Under the pieces are notes generated by a model. It was not told the DNA's origin. It did not search any database and saw only the letters and a program-made list of their open reading frames with translations. DNA of 64,000 nucleotides. Origin: Ahaetulla prasina. Lineage: Eukaryota > Chordata > Lepidosauria > Squamata > Colubridae. A program made the position numbers and the translations under genes. The stretch lies in assembly GCF_028640845.1 (NCBI RefSeq), contig NC_080540.1, positions 280,689,524 through 280,753,523 of the forward strand, written 5' to 3'. This document shows, in pieces, positions 42,771 through 53,852 of the stretch (its first letter is position 1; every line of letters starts with the position of its first letter).

Positions 42771-43020
42771 CAGAGGGGTTGGCAACCTTAAACACTCAAA
42801 GAGCCACAAAGGTCCTAACCAGAAGCCCCCCATTCAATTCTGGAGCCGACCAGAAGTCTGGTTCCCCCACCATAGTGTCTCCTCCTAGCGTAGTGTCCAT
42901 TTTCCTCTACCTTCCTAACCAAAAGCCCTATCAATTGTGGATCCGACTGGCGACAGAGAGCCACAGCAAAGGGATAAAAGAGCCACATGTGGCTCCAGAG
43001 CCGTGGGTTGCCGACCCCTG
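42771..43020. repeat. hAT-like MITE (CAGAGGGGTTGGCAACC)
   Basis: The ends are CAGAGGGGTTGGCAACC and GGTTGCCGACCCCTG, with inner 'gagccac' repeats near both ends. GTCTAT flanks it on each side (42765-42770 and 43021-43026). It has the look of a tetrapod hAT miniature element. Confidence 0.72.
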
Positions 43021-43029
43021 GTCTATCAT

Positions 43030-43500
43030 ATAGCTATCACATTTTATAACCATTCATCTCCGTCATAGCGGGACTTTAGGCAGTGCACAAATGAAATATT
43101 AATACATAAAAACGGTATATATCATTTAAATGGTTAAAAAGAAGAGGATGAATGAAAAATTAGTGTTTCAGAGTGCTGGCCAGCCCCACAATTATGCACC
43201 CCAAGCAAGGCCGCAGAGCCAGATTTTCATACCTTTCCAGAAGGCCAGGAGAGCGGGGGCCCGCCTCACCTCTGGAGGGAAAATGTTCCACAGTGAAGGA
43301 ACAATGGCAGATAAGGCTCTTTTCCTGACCCCTACCAGTTAGAATTCTTTAGCTGATGGGATCTGTAATATACCTTCCCTGCCTGACCAGGATATAGTTT
43401 TTGAATATTCAGTGCATCTCACACTCATTATTTCAGGAGTATTTTTTTTTGTGGAGCGGGGGGGGGGGGTGGAGAGGTGGCGGCAACTCTTTAGGTAGAT
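43030..43500. other. SLC45A2 intron 5, old repeat remnant
   Basis: The stretch 43170-43350 ('tctggagggaaaatgttcca') looks like an old squamate interspersed repeat but I cannot name it. A poly-G/poly-T tract follows near 43440-43470. Confidence 0.35.
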
Positions 43501-43504
43501 CAGT

Positions 43505-43715
43505 ATCAGTAGAAGAGCTGCAATAGTGCAGTGTTAGAGTGCAGTACCACAGGCTATTTCTGCTGACTGCCGGCTGCCTGCAATCTGGCAGTTCAAATCC
43601 CACCAGGCACAAGGTTGACTCAGGCTTCCATCCTTCCAAGGTGGGTAAAATGAGGACCCAGATTTTTTGGGGCAATAGCCTGACTCTGTAAACTGCTTAG
43701 GGAGGGCTATAAAAG
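43505..43715 (+). mobile_element. tRNA-derived SINE, variant tail
   Basis: The tRNA-like head with B-box AGTTCAAATCCC is followed by 'caaggttgactcaggcttc' and 'gtaaaatgaggacccag', then 'ggagggctataaaagcac'. This is the same SINE group as the one at 43875. Confidence 0.68.
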
Positions 43716-43874
43716 CACTAAAGCCCCTAAACTCAGCTGACGATCTCCAGCCAGAATGTGATGCTTTAATAGATTGCAAATATGATATCCACCTCCCTTT
43801 TCATTGGCCAGAGAGGTGCCTATCCTCATCCCCAATTGGCTAAGGGGCCATGTTTCCTGCTAGATCTGCTAGAG

Positions 43875-44095
43875 TGCAGCACTGCAGGCTACTTCAGCTG
43901 ACTGCTAGCTGCAGTTCAGCAGTTCAAATCTCACTAGGCTCAAGGTTGACTCAGCCTTCCATCCTTCCGAGGTGGGTAAAATGAGGACCCAGATTGTTGG
44001 GGGCAATAGGCTGACTCTGTAAACCACTTAGAGAGGGCTGTAAAAGCACTATGAAGCGGTATATAAGTCTAAGTGCTATTGCTATTGCTATCTAA
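43875..44095 (+). mobile_element. tRNA-derived SINE, GCTATT tail
   Basis: It shares the head and middle block with the neighbouring SINE and ends 'gaagcggtatataagtctaa' followed by GCTATT repeats. The tail differs from the CCGCCCT-stem SINEs, so two tail types share one head. Confidence 0.72.
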
Positions 44096-44099
44096 TTCT

Positions 44100-44800
44100 C
44101 TTGTTGCTTGTCTATCCACCATGGAGCAATAGCTAGATTCATTAGACATACTTGGAAAACTACAGCAGCTATGCTTCTGCTCTAGATAGCATGCACATCC
44201 TCTGTGGCAACTTTCCTAACAATACCTTACTCTGAGGACTGCACACTGTGAGATATTGGTGGCACGATTACTTGGGCCTGGCTGCCAAAATAATTTCAGA
44301 GTTCTGGAAACAAAGCTCCCCTTGCCTGCAGCTTAAAACAAAACTTCAAAAACTGGATATGGAAAATACATGTATGCATGGCAATATCTCACAGAGGTAG
44401 AGAATTTAATAAGATGGCCTTCCATCATTAAAATATTCTGAAGTTGTTTTGTTAAACAAAAAAACCCTCCGTTTTTGTATATATTTCATCTATTCATAAA
44501 TATTTTGAGGGCATGTGTAATGTATAGCATATGCTAGACAGAGTTGTTCTGTCAACAAATGAGATTAATAAATAAAATAAAGAATTACATTTTGATGTAT
44601 GAATAGATGCTTCGTTTCAGAAGTGGACTTTCCTATGGACCTTTGGGGTTTCTTTAGTTCTCACTATTGATATAAATACAAAAAGAAAGATTGAAGTTGA
44701 CTTCTACTGAGCGAAGGAATGTCCAGTCTAGTCCTCTACATTCATTACAGTAAAAGTCCCCAAATCCCAAAGACCACACAGAAAGAAATGTGGAAGATAT
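44100..44800. other. SLC45A2 intron 5, nothing recognised
   Basis: This is AT-rich intron without recognisable elements. Confidence 0.45.
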
Positions 44801-44819
44801 AATAATGATAATGATAATC

Positions 44820-45086
44820 GATAATGATAATGATCAGGGCACTTGGTACCATGTCCAGGAATTTTATAAGATACATCAACAAATTGCAGCTTCCTGCAAT
44901 AACATCAGCAGAACTGCAAAAAACTGTGCTATTTGGAACATCGTACATCTTAAGAAGGTACTTGGTTGATACCTACTGTAGGGCGCTGGCAGCAACCCGT
45001 ATCAACTATTAGCACCAGTCACTGGTATTTGTGATGCCTTTTTGAATGTTCAGTTGACTGAGTTTCATGTTTAATGAATAAAGTAA

Positions 45087-45149
<63 letters not shown>

Positions 45150-45295
45150 GTAGTGTTTGATTAGTGATCTGTGATACAAAATCCAGCATAGTTATCTCAT
45201 TTGCTGTGTATACTGTCATTTTGTGTAAATAATAATAACAGTAGTAGTAATAGTAGTAGTAGTGGTAGTAGTAGTAGTAGTAGTAGTAGTAGGCT
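44820..45295 (+). repeat. LINE tail fragment followed by AAT and TAG microsatellites
   Basis: About 60 codons (44846-45011, e.g. LQKTVLFGTSYILRRYL) look like a non-LTR element C-terminus ending in a stop. An AATAAA and an (AAT)n tract (45073-45150) follow, then a second trinucleotide tract of TAG type (45240-45292). Confidence 0.5.
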
Positions 45296-45429
45296 TTATT
45301 GTCATTCTACATCATGTATACAACAAAATTGGTTTAGCTTCTACTGGTGCAATCCATAATAGAAAATATAATCTGGTTCATTTTTAAAGAGGCCAACCAA
45401 ATTTGCTTATCCTGAATAAATAATGAAAT

Positions 45430-45815
45430 ACGTGTAGTCCCCAACTTATGACCATAATTAAGCCCTGAATTACAGTCGAAAGTCAGGCTGGTTGTTAAGG
45501 TCACCATGTCCTATTTTACAACTTGTTTTGCACTGGTCGTTAAGCAAATCCATTATCTGTAGTGGGTATTTTCTGCCACAAACCAGAAGCAAACTCCAGT
45601 TTCTGGCAAAAAATGTGAATCGCAGTCATGTGATCATGGGACACTGCAAACGATCATAAGTACAGGCCAGTTGCTGAGCATCCAAAATGCAGTCATGTGA
45701 CCACAAGAGAGAACCAGCTCTCGGAAATTTGAATCCAAGTCATAATTAGTTCTGGGGCATCCATTCGAAAAGTCGCTAAAGTATTCCATCATACGTCAAG
45801 GACTACTTGTAACCT
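45430..45815. repeat. GTAGTCC-family element, diverged
   Basis: It begins GTGTAGTCCCCAACTTATG and ends 'cgtcaaggactacttgta', an inverted pair. The interior has 'gtcatgtgatcatggg' phrases of the family. Confidence 0.65.
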
Positions 45816-45819
45816 AAAA

Positions 45820-45884
45820 CAGTGTTTCTCAACCTTGGCAACTGGCTTAAGCATTCTTAAAATTGCCAAGGTTGAGAAACACTG
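45820..45884. repeat. Very short hairpin element (65 bp)
   Basis: CAGTGTTTCTCAACCTTGGC and its reverse complement make up nearly the whole element. The octamers ACCTAAAA and ACCTAAAG flank it. Confidence 0.75.
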
Positions 45885-46048
45885 ACCTAAAGCATCTTTC
45901 AATAAAATGAAAAGAAAATCTGTTTTCTAAAAAAAGAAATCGTTATTAACACAAAAAAGGGGGAGCCATAAAGGTTTTCATTAATATTCAACAGTAAAAA
46001 ATGGCTGCCATTTTAATTTCTCTTCCCAATCTTTTTTTCTTCCACCAG

Positions 46049-46254
46049 ATGTTCAAAGAGCTCTGCTACCGTTCCTAGGATTAAAAGGACTCTATTTTGT
46101 TGGCTATTTCCTTTTTGGACTAGGCACTGGATTTATTGGGCTGTTTCCCAAAGTCCATCCTACTCTGACTCTGTGCTCCCTGTTTGGCGTCATGTCCAGC
46201 ACACTGTACACGATACCATTCAACCTTGTTGCTAATTACCACAAGGAGGAATTG
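46049..46254 (+). CDS. SLC45A2: SLC45A2 exon 6
   Basis: This 206-bp exon, phase 1 to 0, lies between TTCCACCAG and GTGAGT. It encodes the amphipathic [19 protein letters not shown] segment, the helix [11 protein letters not shown], and [19 protein letters not shown], which is the best conserved part of the C-terminal half. It ends in the cytosolic NYHKEEL. All joins with exons 5 and 7 preserve the frame. Confidence 0.95.
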
Positions 46255-46443
46255 GTGAGTTGAAATGGAGGGCTGTTGTCTTATCATTGGCTGTGGAATC
46301 CTTTATTGCCGCTCACCTTCGAGTGGAGGGAAGTGGGCGAGTGAAGATGAAGTAAAGGAAAGAATCCAATTAACTTTCTTTACTCTTAATATCTTAGAAA
46401 CCATCTGACTGCTCTTGAATCCAGTTGAATATACTGCTTAGAT

Positions 46444-46733
46444 CAGGGGTGTCAAACTCAAAGCCCACGGGCCAGACCCGGACTGAGGAGTGCTTAGATC
46501 TGGCCCGCAGGGTCACCGTGGAAACAGCAAAGGACCAGCCCACAGTGCCTCTGCCAAGGAAAATGGAGCTCGGGAACCCATTTTTGCTGGCAGAGGGCTC
46601 GGACCACCACAGTTGCCCCTGACACTAGTGACATTGAGTTAGCCACACCTACCCTGGCCATGCCCACCCTGGCCCCCCAAGGTCAAACACAACCCTGATG
46701 CAGCCCTCAATGAAATCAAATTTGACACCCTTG
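46444..46733. repeat. hAT MITE (CAGGGGTGTCAAACTC)
   Basis: The ends are CAGGGGTGTCAAACTC and AAATTTGACACCCTTG, with the exact 8-bp duplication GCTTAGAT (46436-46443 and 46734-46741). The 65-codon frame inside is not a gene. Confidence 0.85.
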
Positions 46734-46849
46734 GCTTAGATTCTCAGGCCAGGGATCGATGTGTTTGGTTCTTGCCTGACCCTCACCTGAATAGGAGGTA
46801 CCAATAATCCACTCCATTATTTTTGCATCCACTTTGCACATGGATAGAG

Positions 46850-47475
46850 GTAGTCCTTGTTTTACAACTATAATGGAGCCGGCTCAGTGCCAAAATGCAC
46901 AGTAGGCTCCATTAATTGTGGGGTGCCCCGGCTATCAGAGCTTCAGAACCAGGTCGTAAGTACCGTACCTCCAGGATGACCCATCATAAATTTGAATAAG
47001 AACTACCTTTATTTTGATCAAACCAAGCACTGACATCTCTCATACTGCTACTAAATGCTGTTTCAAATGGGGTTGCTTTGAATTTAAAATAATCCCCGAA
47101 GCAAAATATCACACTGTTTGCAATTTCTTCCCCACTTTTATGTAATGCCCTGTTATCTACATCCGTGTCATTACTGCAAGATAAGACGCAGAATGGGATG
47201 GATTGTATCGTCAGATGGATGCTTCATTTCATTTACATGCGGTTAACATTCTTGAATAAAGCAGGCTTGATCTTCAGGGTGTTCTGAAAACGAGTCAAGA
47301 TAACTACGCTACCGAATGCCACATCTTTATAGAATCTTGGGCTGAACATATTCTCAGCCTCTCTGATGTGAACAGAATAAAGCCGAGGATGAACTGAGAA
47401 ATAGTGTCTGCCCCAAAGTCATGCAGCGATCTTCCATGGCTCAGGATGAACTTGGCTATTGTGCTATGTTGAACA
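46850..47475. other. SLC45A2 intron 6, mostly unclassified
   Basis: 46850-46990 begins AGGTAGTCCTTGTTTTAC and resembles a decayed GTAGTCC-family end. The rest has no recognisable feature. Confidence 0.4.
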
Positions 47476-47481
47476 TATAGG

Positions 47482-47740
47482 GCCGTGGATAGCTCAGGCT
47501 GTAAGGAGCCTGTTATTAGAACACAGTAGCCTGCAATTACTGCAGGTTCAAGCCCGGCCCAAGGTTGACTCAGCCTTCCATCCTTTATAAGGTAGGTAAA
47601 ATGAGGACCCAGATTGTTGGGGGGGCAATAAGTTGACTTTGTAAAATATACAAATAGAATGAGACTATTGCCTTATACACTGTAAGCCGCCCTGAGTCTT
47701 CGGAAAAGGGCGGGATATAAATGTAAATTAATATATATAT
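47482..47740 (+). mobile_element. tRNA-derived SINE, LINE-stem type, complete head
   Basis: The tRNA-like head GGGCCGTGGATAGCTCAGG (A-box) and GGTTCAAGCCC (B-box) are both present. The body and 3' stem CCGCCCTGAGTC...AGGGCGGGATATAAATG follow. An (AT)n tract follows at 47731-47752 and a (GT)n tract at 47786-47821. Confidence 0.82.
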
Positions 47741-47784
47741 ATATATATATATAAATTGGACATGACCAGAATCAATAATCAATG

Positions 47785-47824
<40 letters not shown>

Positions 47825-47829
47825 GGAGG

Positions 47830-49060
47830 AATCAAATGGAGATTTTTTCTTTCTTTCTTAAATATATTAAGCCTAAGTTTAAAGTATCTCATATCTCAGT
47901 GTTACAATCTGAGAAATTTTATCCATTTAATCCATTTCAAATAAGAACTGTAACTTGAAAGAATCTTCAATCTAGTGCCACTTATATTAAAATTTTCATT
48001 AAGTGAGGAAAATAGCAGAGTTCTTTTGTGAACTTAGATATCTGCCCATTTGACTGTTTGATTTTATCCCATGGAAGATAAGAGTTTAAATTATCCATAA
48101 TGGGATTTCTGAGGAACAAAAAATAATTCTGTAGATTAATGTCAATTACCATCTAATTTGAAAGAACACTTGAAACAAGACTTTCTCATGAAAATCTTTT
48201 GAAAACATTTTTCGAAAATGGTTAGAAAGGTTTTCAACATGTCTTTTTACAGTTTCATGCACGATCTAACCATATTTAATAACCATGTACTGATATTTTA
48301 AAGTAAATTAGTCTTTACAAAAACTATTTTCTCACATACAAATTTTCCATAAGAAAATGCATATTGCCTCATTAACAAATAATGGAGCACTAGCAAAACC
48401 AAGGGAGTCCAACCTTGGCAACTTTAAGACCTATGGTCTTCAACTCCCAGAATTCCCATGGCTGACTTCAACTCTCAGAATTCTCAGAAATGTTATTCTA
48501 GGAAAAAATGACCCCACTGATTTAGCAATGGGGGCATTTTTTCCTGGAATAACATTTCTCCAGATCCTTTAATGTATATATATTACTCAGCATATGATAT
48601 GGGGCCAAATGTTATCCTGTCAACATGTTTCTTCAAGCCTGAACGATCCCTGAGGTAAATCTTAAACAAAAATTTCATTTTACAAAATTTTGCTGGGGCT
48701 ATGATCCTCTGAATAGAGTGAAAATTCTGAGCAAAAATGGCAAGGAATCGAACAGTTACAGTTTTATCCATACTGAATAAAGTTCTCTCAAAACCAACCA
48801 GAGATTTCCAGTGAATGTGCACAAGACTATAATAAAGAGCTTTTGTAATTTTGAGAACCTTTCTAACAATTTTTAAGAAGCTTTCTTAAAAGATTTACAT
48901 GAGAAAGTTTGATTTCAACTGTTCTTTTTAAACTATCCCCAAAATAAAAGATTTAAGAGAAAAACGGATCTTTTCCTCCAGAAACATTTCCACCTTATCT
49001 CTAATATTTATAAACTTCTACAGTAAATGAATTTGTATATGATATCAAATTAAGAAAATT
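47830..49060. other. SLC45A2 intron 6, mostly unclassified
   Basis: One decayed hairpin-family piece lies at about 48400-48490 ('ccaaccttggcaactttaag'). The rest is AT-rich intron with no recognised feature. Confidence 0.4.
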
Positions 49061-49064
49061 CAGC

Positions 49065-50345
49065 ACTTTTAAAAAAAAATCAAAAAAACCTTTATTAAAA
49101 TTTAAAATATTAAAATACTAATACAAACACATCTGTAACAAAAATACATCCATAAGAGTTGTACAATCTTAACTCTATTCATATATTCTCAGATATTCCT
49201 CTTGGTCAAATATATGTAAACACAATTTATGTCTTATTTTGATCTATATATTTCCTATTTTTATTTTCTATCCATTGATGCCAGTTTTCCCAGGTTGAGT
49301 AATTATCCGAGCCTTTCTTGTTATTTAATTCTATAGTAAGTTTGTCCATTTCTGCACAGTCAAATTTTTTTTGAATTATTACACAATCTTTCGGTGTAGT
49401 GGACATTTTCCAGGCTTGTGCAAGTACAATTCTTGCTGCTGTAATAATATGAATGATCAAATATTTAACCTTTTTAGGATATTTTCCCTTAATGATCTCC
49501 AGAAGAAACAGTTCAGGCTTCAATTCTATTCAATGTGTAATTTCATTAAACCATTTTTGTATTTTGTATTTTAATCCAGTATTTTTTTATTTCTGGGCAA
49601 AGCCACCATACATGAAAAAAGGTTTTTTACATTTCCAGCAATTAGGGTTTAGATTAGGGTACATTTTTGCAAGTCTTGTTGGGGCTAAGTGCCACCAATA
49701 GAACATTTTATACTGATTTTATACTGATTTTCTTTATATGCAGTGAATTTTGTTAATGTATAATTTTTCTTCCAGATTTGTTCCCAATCTTCTAACTCAA
49801 TATTATGTTTCACATTTTTAGCCCAAGCTATCATTGGCTCCTACGATTTCCTCTTCCAAATCAAAATTTAATAAATATTTATATATTTTAGATAGTAATT
49901 TCTCTTCCAGGCCTGTTAATAATTTGGCTAGTTGTGTTAAATTCAGTTCAAATCCAAATTCCTCTAAATCTTTTTTGCATCTCGATTGTAGCTGGATAAG
50001 GCCACCAATCTATAATTATTCCCTGCTCCTTTAATTCTTGGTTGGATTTTAATCTTCCCCCATTATCCAAAATTTCGTTATATTTTACCATTTTACCAAT
50101 ATATAATGTGTTAGGGTGAATCATTGCCTCCATATTGGATATCCAGCCCGGTATTTTAAAATAGTGCTTCTTCCTAATTCCCTCCCAGGTCTGTATCAGC
50201 GAATCTTGCAATGTATGTCTATAGAAATACAAATGTTTCTTGTTTTTGGCATTCCATATGAAAGCATGCCACCCCATCTGAAGATCGTGTCCTTCCAATT
50301 AGAATTCTCCTGTTCTTTAAATTTATCCATTCCCTGACCCAAACC
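49065..50345 (-). mobile_element. L1 ORF2 C-terminal end, 5'-truncated
   Basis: The minus strand carries an L1 ORF2 C-terminus in two main frames: 50298-49948 (WHAFIWNAKNKKHL, ending near RFRGIWI) and 49523-49227 (LIIHIITAARIVLAQAWK, then a W-x-x-W block). The left end is A/T-rich as expected for the poly-A side. Frames are broken. This shows that ORF2-bearing L1 exist in the genome that could mobilise the ORF1-only elements. Confidence 0.78.
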
Positions 50346-50390
50346 AAATTTGCTACTTTATAATAAGTCTCCCATGCAGGGAGTCCAAAG

Positions 50391-50835
50391 CAGGGGTGAA
50401 ATCTAAAAATTTTCCCTACCAGTTCTGTGGGTGTGGCTTAATTGGTGGGCGTGGCTTGGTGGTCAGGTGACCCAGTGGGCATGGCTTGGTGGTCAGGTGA
50501 CTGAATGGGCATGGCCAATAATAATAAATAATAAAAATAATAAAGTATGCAAAACTTAGGAGCGCACTGGTCTACCTTCTTTAAAAATAGAGGCACCGGT
50601 CTACTAGCCACCTACAGCGCTGATCAGCTGTAGTGCGGCCCTTTGAAACGCCATGGCAGTCATTTAAGGCCGTTTGCAGCTATATCATCACTGAGAGCTT
50701 CAGAGACAGAGAAGAGGAACAGTGAGGCGTGGGCGGTGGGGGGGGAGGGATTTTTGCTACTGGTTCTCCGAACTACCCGCCCCCATCGCTACCGGATCAC
50801 GTGATCCGGTCCGAACCGGGAGCATTTCACCCCTG
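50391..50835. repeat. 'ACCGGTTCT'-family MITE
   Basis: The ends are CAGGGGTGAAATC and GCATTTCACCCCTG, with the exact 8-bp duplication GTCCAAAG (50383-50390 and 50836-50843). The interior has repeated 'ggcttggtggtcaggtga'. Confidence 0.87.
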
Positions 50836-51241
50836 GTCCAAAGCCACCTCTACTTCTCCCGTCCTGAAGTAAAATTAATTTTATCCTCACCTTTTTTCCT
50901 GCCCATACAAACTTCATAGTCATCTTATTTAATTCTTTAAAAAAATTCTTGTGAAAACTCAGCGCTTTTTAATCTTGGAGTTATTCTTGTTATTAAAATT
51001 ATTTGCTTTTTCAGCATTGTGAAACAATTTAATCTAGATTTTTTTTAGAAAAACAAAACTAAATGCTTAATCTTACATCAAGAAATAATTTCTTCCCTTG
51101 ATTTCCAATATTAACACCCTCACAAAATTCTTAAATAGAATAAAATCATTATAGTAGTATGTGGGAATTGTTATTTAATGAGAGTGAACTGCTATGATAT
51201 TTTCCATAGTCATTGTCTTTTTCTTTCTTTTACATTTATAC

Positions 51242-51814
51242 CAGGGGTGAAATGCTCCCGGTTTGGACCGGATCACCAGATCCGGTAGGAATGGCGGCTG
51301 GTGGTTCGGAGAACTGGTAGCAAAAATCCCTGGCCCTGCTGAGCTGTGTGATCATCAGAGTTTTTTTTTTTACTTTTAAAAACATTTTTTTTGGCCGATA
51401 AAATACTTTTAAAAGTAAAAAAAAACCCTCTGATGATCGCGTGCCTCAGCTGGGATCGTCAGAACTCTTTAAAAGCTTTTTTTAAACAACCTCTTCGGCT
51501 GAGTTCGGCTGATTGCCAGAACCTTTTAAAAGCATGTTTTCTACAAGCTCTTTGGCTGAAGCGGTTGTTAAAAAAATCCTTCTGGAGATCAGGCAACTTC
51601 AGCTGGGATTGTCAGAACCCTTTAAAAGCTTTTTTTCCTCTGATGATGCCAGCTGAGTTGCCTGATCATCAGAACCTTTTAAAAACATTTTTTATACAAG
51701 CTCTTTGGCCAAAGAAGAAATGCTTTTAAAAAAAAACACGCCCACCCAGTCTCATTAGCCCCCACAGGCCATGCCCACAGAGCCGGTAGTAACAAATTTT
51801 ACATTTCACCCCTG
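51242..51814. repeat. 'ACCGGTTCT'-family MITE with inner repeats
   Basis: The ends are CAGGGGTGAAATG and ACATTTCACCCCTG, with the exact 8-bp duplication ATTTATAC (51234-51241 and 51815-51822). Inside, a 60-70 bp unit with 'ccttttaaaagc' and 'ctctttggctgaag' phrases is repeated irregularly at 51410-51720. The 112-codon frame there is an artefact of the repeats. Confidence 0.87.
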
Positions 51815-52177
51815 ATTTATACTCCATCTTTCAAGGTACACATTACTGAAGTTTATGCAATACTTGGTTCCCAATTGTCTAAATATTGATGCGCTTTGGC
51901 TGTGTCATCACCTTTTAATAATCCCATAATCCCTTGCGGGTTGGAGTCTGGGCAACTGAATGGAGCTAGCAGAGTGCTTATGGCCAGATGCCCTTCCTGT
52001 CACCAATGCGGAGTTTTATTCAGCAGATATATTCTCATTGTGCCCAGAGAGAGAAATATCTGCCTCTGCCTAGGATCGAACTTTGACTGTGTGATACCAG
52101 TGAATAGACAATGATTAGATGATCTGAATGGTAATTTTGATTCAGTTGGCTTCATATCCTTCTCTGTTTGCTTCCAG

Positions 52178-52408
52178 AATCAGAAACACGATGAAGCTGC
52201 AGATTCCAGCCGAGGAAAGGGAATTGACTGTGCTGCTTTGACCTGTATGGTCCAACTGGCCCAAATCATCGTTGGGGTGGGTCTTGGTCTCCTGGTCAGT
52301 GCTGCTGGCAGTGTGGTGGTGGTAGTGGTCTCTGCCTCTGCAGTCGCCTTGCTTGGTTCCTGCTTTGTAGCCTTGTTTGTTCGGTACATTGACGAAAGCA
52401 ATAAATAG
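52178..52408 (+). CDS. SLC45A2: SLC45A2 exon 7 (C-terminus)
   Basis: This terminal coding exon follows TTTGCTTCCAG and reads 76 codons to TAG (52406-52408). It encodes a polar loop ([15 protein letters not shown]), then helix 11 ([19 protein letters not shown]) and helix 12 (valine-rich [15 protein letters not shown], then [16 protein letters not shown]). Length and ending match other SLC45A2 proteins. With one exon 4 the summed CDS is 1,581 bp, giving 526 residues against about 530 in human. An AATAAA hexamer (52400-52405) overlaps the last codons, and repeat sequence begins within about 30-60 bp of the stop. Confidence 0.95.
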   Translation, partial: NQKHDEAADSSRGKGIDCAALTCMVQLAQIIVGVGLGLLVSAAGSVVVVVVSASAVALLGSCFVALFVRYIDESNK

Positions 52409-52804
52409 TTCATTGGTGGCAGTCGTTGCTCCTTTTCTTACCCCCCCAAAAAGAAACAGTGATGTATTTTGGTCAATAATATTTAAGACAGTCCTCACAT
52501 GATTTCTTAGCTGTCTTTTCAGCAGGAAGCCCACTTGGTCTTCATGTATATATGTCTGTAAAATCTTCTTTAGTCTTTCCGCCAAAATGGCAACAAAGAG
52601 TTTGTAATCCCTATTTAACAGTGAAGGTAAAAGGTAAAGGTTCCCCTCGCACATATGTGCTAGTCGTTCCTGACTCTAGGGGGTGGTGCTCATCTCTGTT
52701 TCAAAGCTGAAGAGCCAGTGCTGTCAGAAGACGTCTCTAAGGTCATGTGACCTGCATGACTCAACGCCAAAGGTGCACAGAACGCTGTTACCTTCCCACC
52801 AAAG

Positions 52805-53719
52805 ATGGTCCCTATTTTTCTACTTGCATTTTTTATGTGCTTAACTAAGCTAAACCAGCTACAGGTACCAGAACAGACTTGTAAGTGGATCACAAGCTTC
52901 CTAACAAACAGGAAGCAGCAGGTGAAGCCACGCAAGATCACATCAAATACCTGTACAATTAACACAGGCCCCCCCCAGGGCTGTGTGCTCTCCCCACTTC
53001 TCTTCTCTCTGTATACCAATGACTGCATCTCCAATGATCCATCTGTTAAGCTACTGAAGTTTGCAGATGACATGACAGTGATTGGTCTCATTCGAGACAA
53101 TGATGAATCTGCATATAGACGAGAGGTCGAACGACTAGCCTTGTGGTGCGACCGAAACAATCTGGAACTGAACACACTCAAAACCGTAGAAATGGTGGTA
53201 GACTTTAGGAGAAACCCTTCCATATTTCCATCTCTCACAATACTAGACAACACAGTATCAACAGTAGAAAGCTTCAAATTTCTAGGTTCTATCATATCGC
53301 AAGATCTAAAATGGACAGCTAACATCAAAAACATCATCAAAAAAGGTCAACAAAAAATGTTCTTTCTGCGCCAACTCAATAAGCTCAAACTGCCCAAGGA
53401 GCTGCTGATTCAGTTCTACAGAGGAATTATTGAGTCTGTCATTTGCACCTCTATAACTGTCTGGTTCAGTTCTGCAACCCAACAAGAAAGACACAGACTT
53501 CAGAGGATAATTAGAATTGCAGAAAAAATAATTGCTACCGACCTGTATACTGCACGAATCAAGAAGAGGGCTGTGAAAATATTTACAGATCCCTCACATC
53601 CTGGACATAAACTGTTTCAACTCCTACCCTCAAAACGACGCTATAGAGCACTGCACACTAGAACAACTAGACACAAGAACAGTTTTTTCCCGAAGGCCAT
53701 CACTCTGCTAAACAAATAA
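52805..53719 (+). CDS. L2 reverse-transcriptase C-terminal frame
   Basis: The 304-codon open frame includes the RT blocks ITSFLTNRKQQV, GPPQGCVLSPLLFSLYTND and the catalytic FADDMTV. The thumb and C-terminal region follow (WCDRNNLELNTLKTVEMV, KFLGSIISQDLKW, LPKELLIQFYRGIIESVIC) up to KAITLLNK and a stop. The first residues derive from the surrounding SINE. Endonuclease and RT start are missing, so this copy cannot move by itself. The long intact frame indicates recent activity of the family. Confidence 0.82.
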   Translation: MVPIFLLAFFMCLTKLNQLQVPEQTCKWITSFLTNRKQQVKPRKITSNTCTINTGPPQGCVLSPLLFSLYTNDCISNDPSVKLLKFADDMTVIGLIRDNDESAYRREVERLALWCDRNNLELNTLKTVEMVVDFRRNPSIFPSLTILDNTVSTVESFKFLGSIISQDLKWTANIKNIIKKGQQKMFFLRQLNKLKLPKELLIQFYRGIIESVICTSITVWFSSATQQERHRLQRIIRIAEKIIATDLYTARIKKRAVKIFTDPSHPGHKLFQLLPSKRRYRALHTRTTRHKNSFFPKAITLLNK

Positions 53720-53852
53720 TTCCCTCAACACTGTCAAACTATTTACTAAATCTGCACTACTATTAATCTTCTCATCGTTCCCATCACCAATCTCTTTCCA
53801 CTTATGACTGTATGACTGTAACTTTGTTGCTGGTAATCCTTATGATTTATAT

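Noticed and set aside
45073..45292. Possible CRISPR-like or regulatory repeat array
   Set aside because: These are simple AAT and TAG trinucleotide microsatellites behind a LINE tail, with no spacers.
47482..47560. Possible tRNA gene
   Set aside because: It is the head of the LINE-stem SINE repeated at four other sites.
52142..52654. 170-codon minus-strand frame over exon 7
   Set aside because: It is partly the antisense of SLC45A2 exon 7 and partly an L1 ORF2 fragment. It is not a separate gene.
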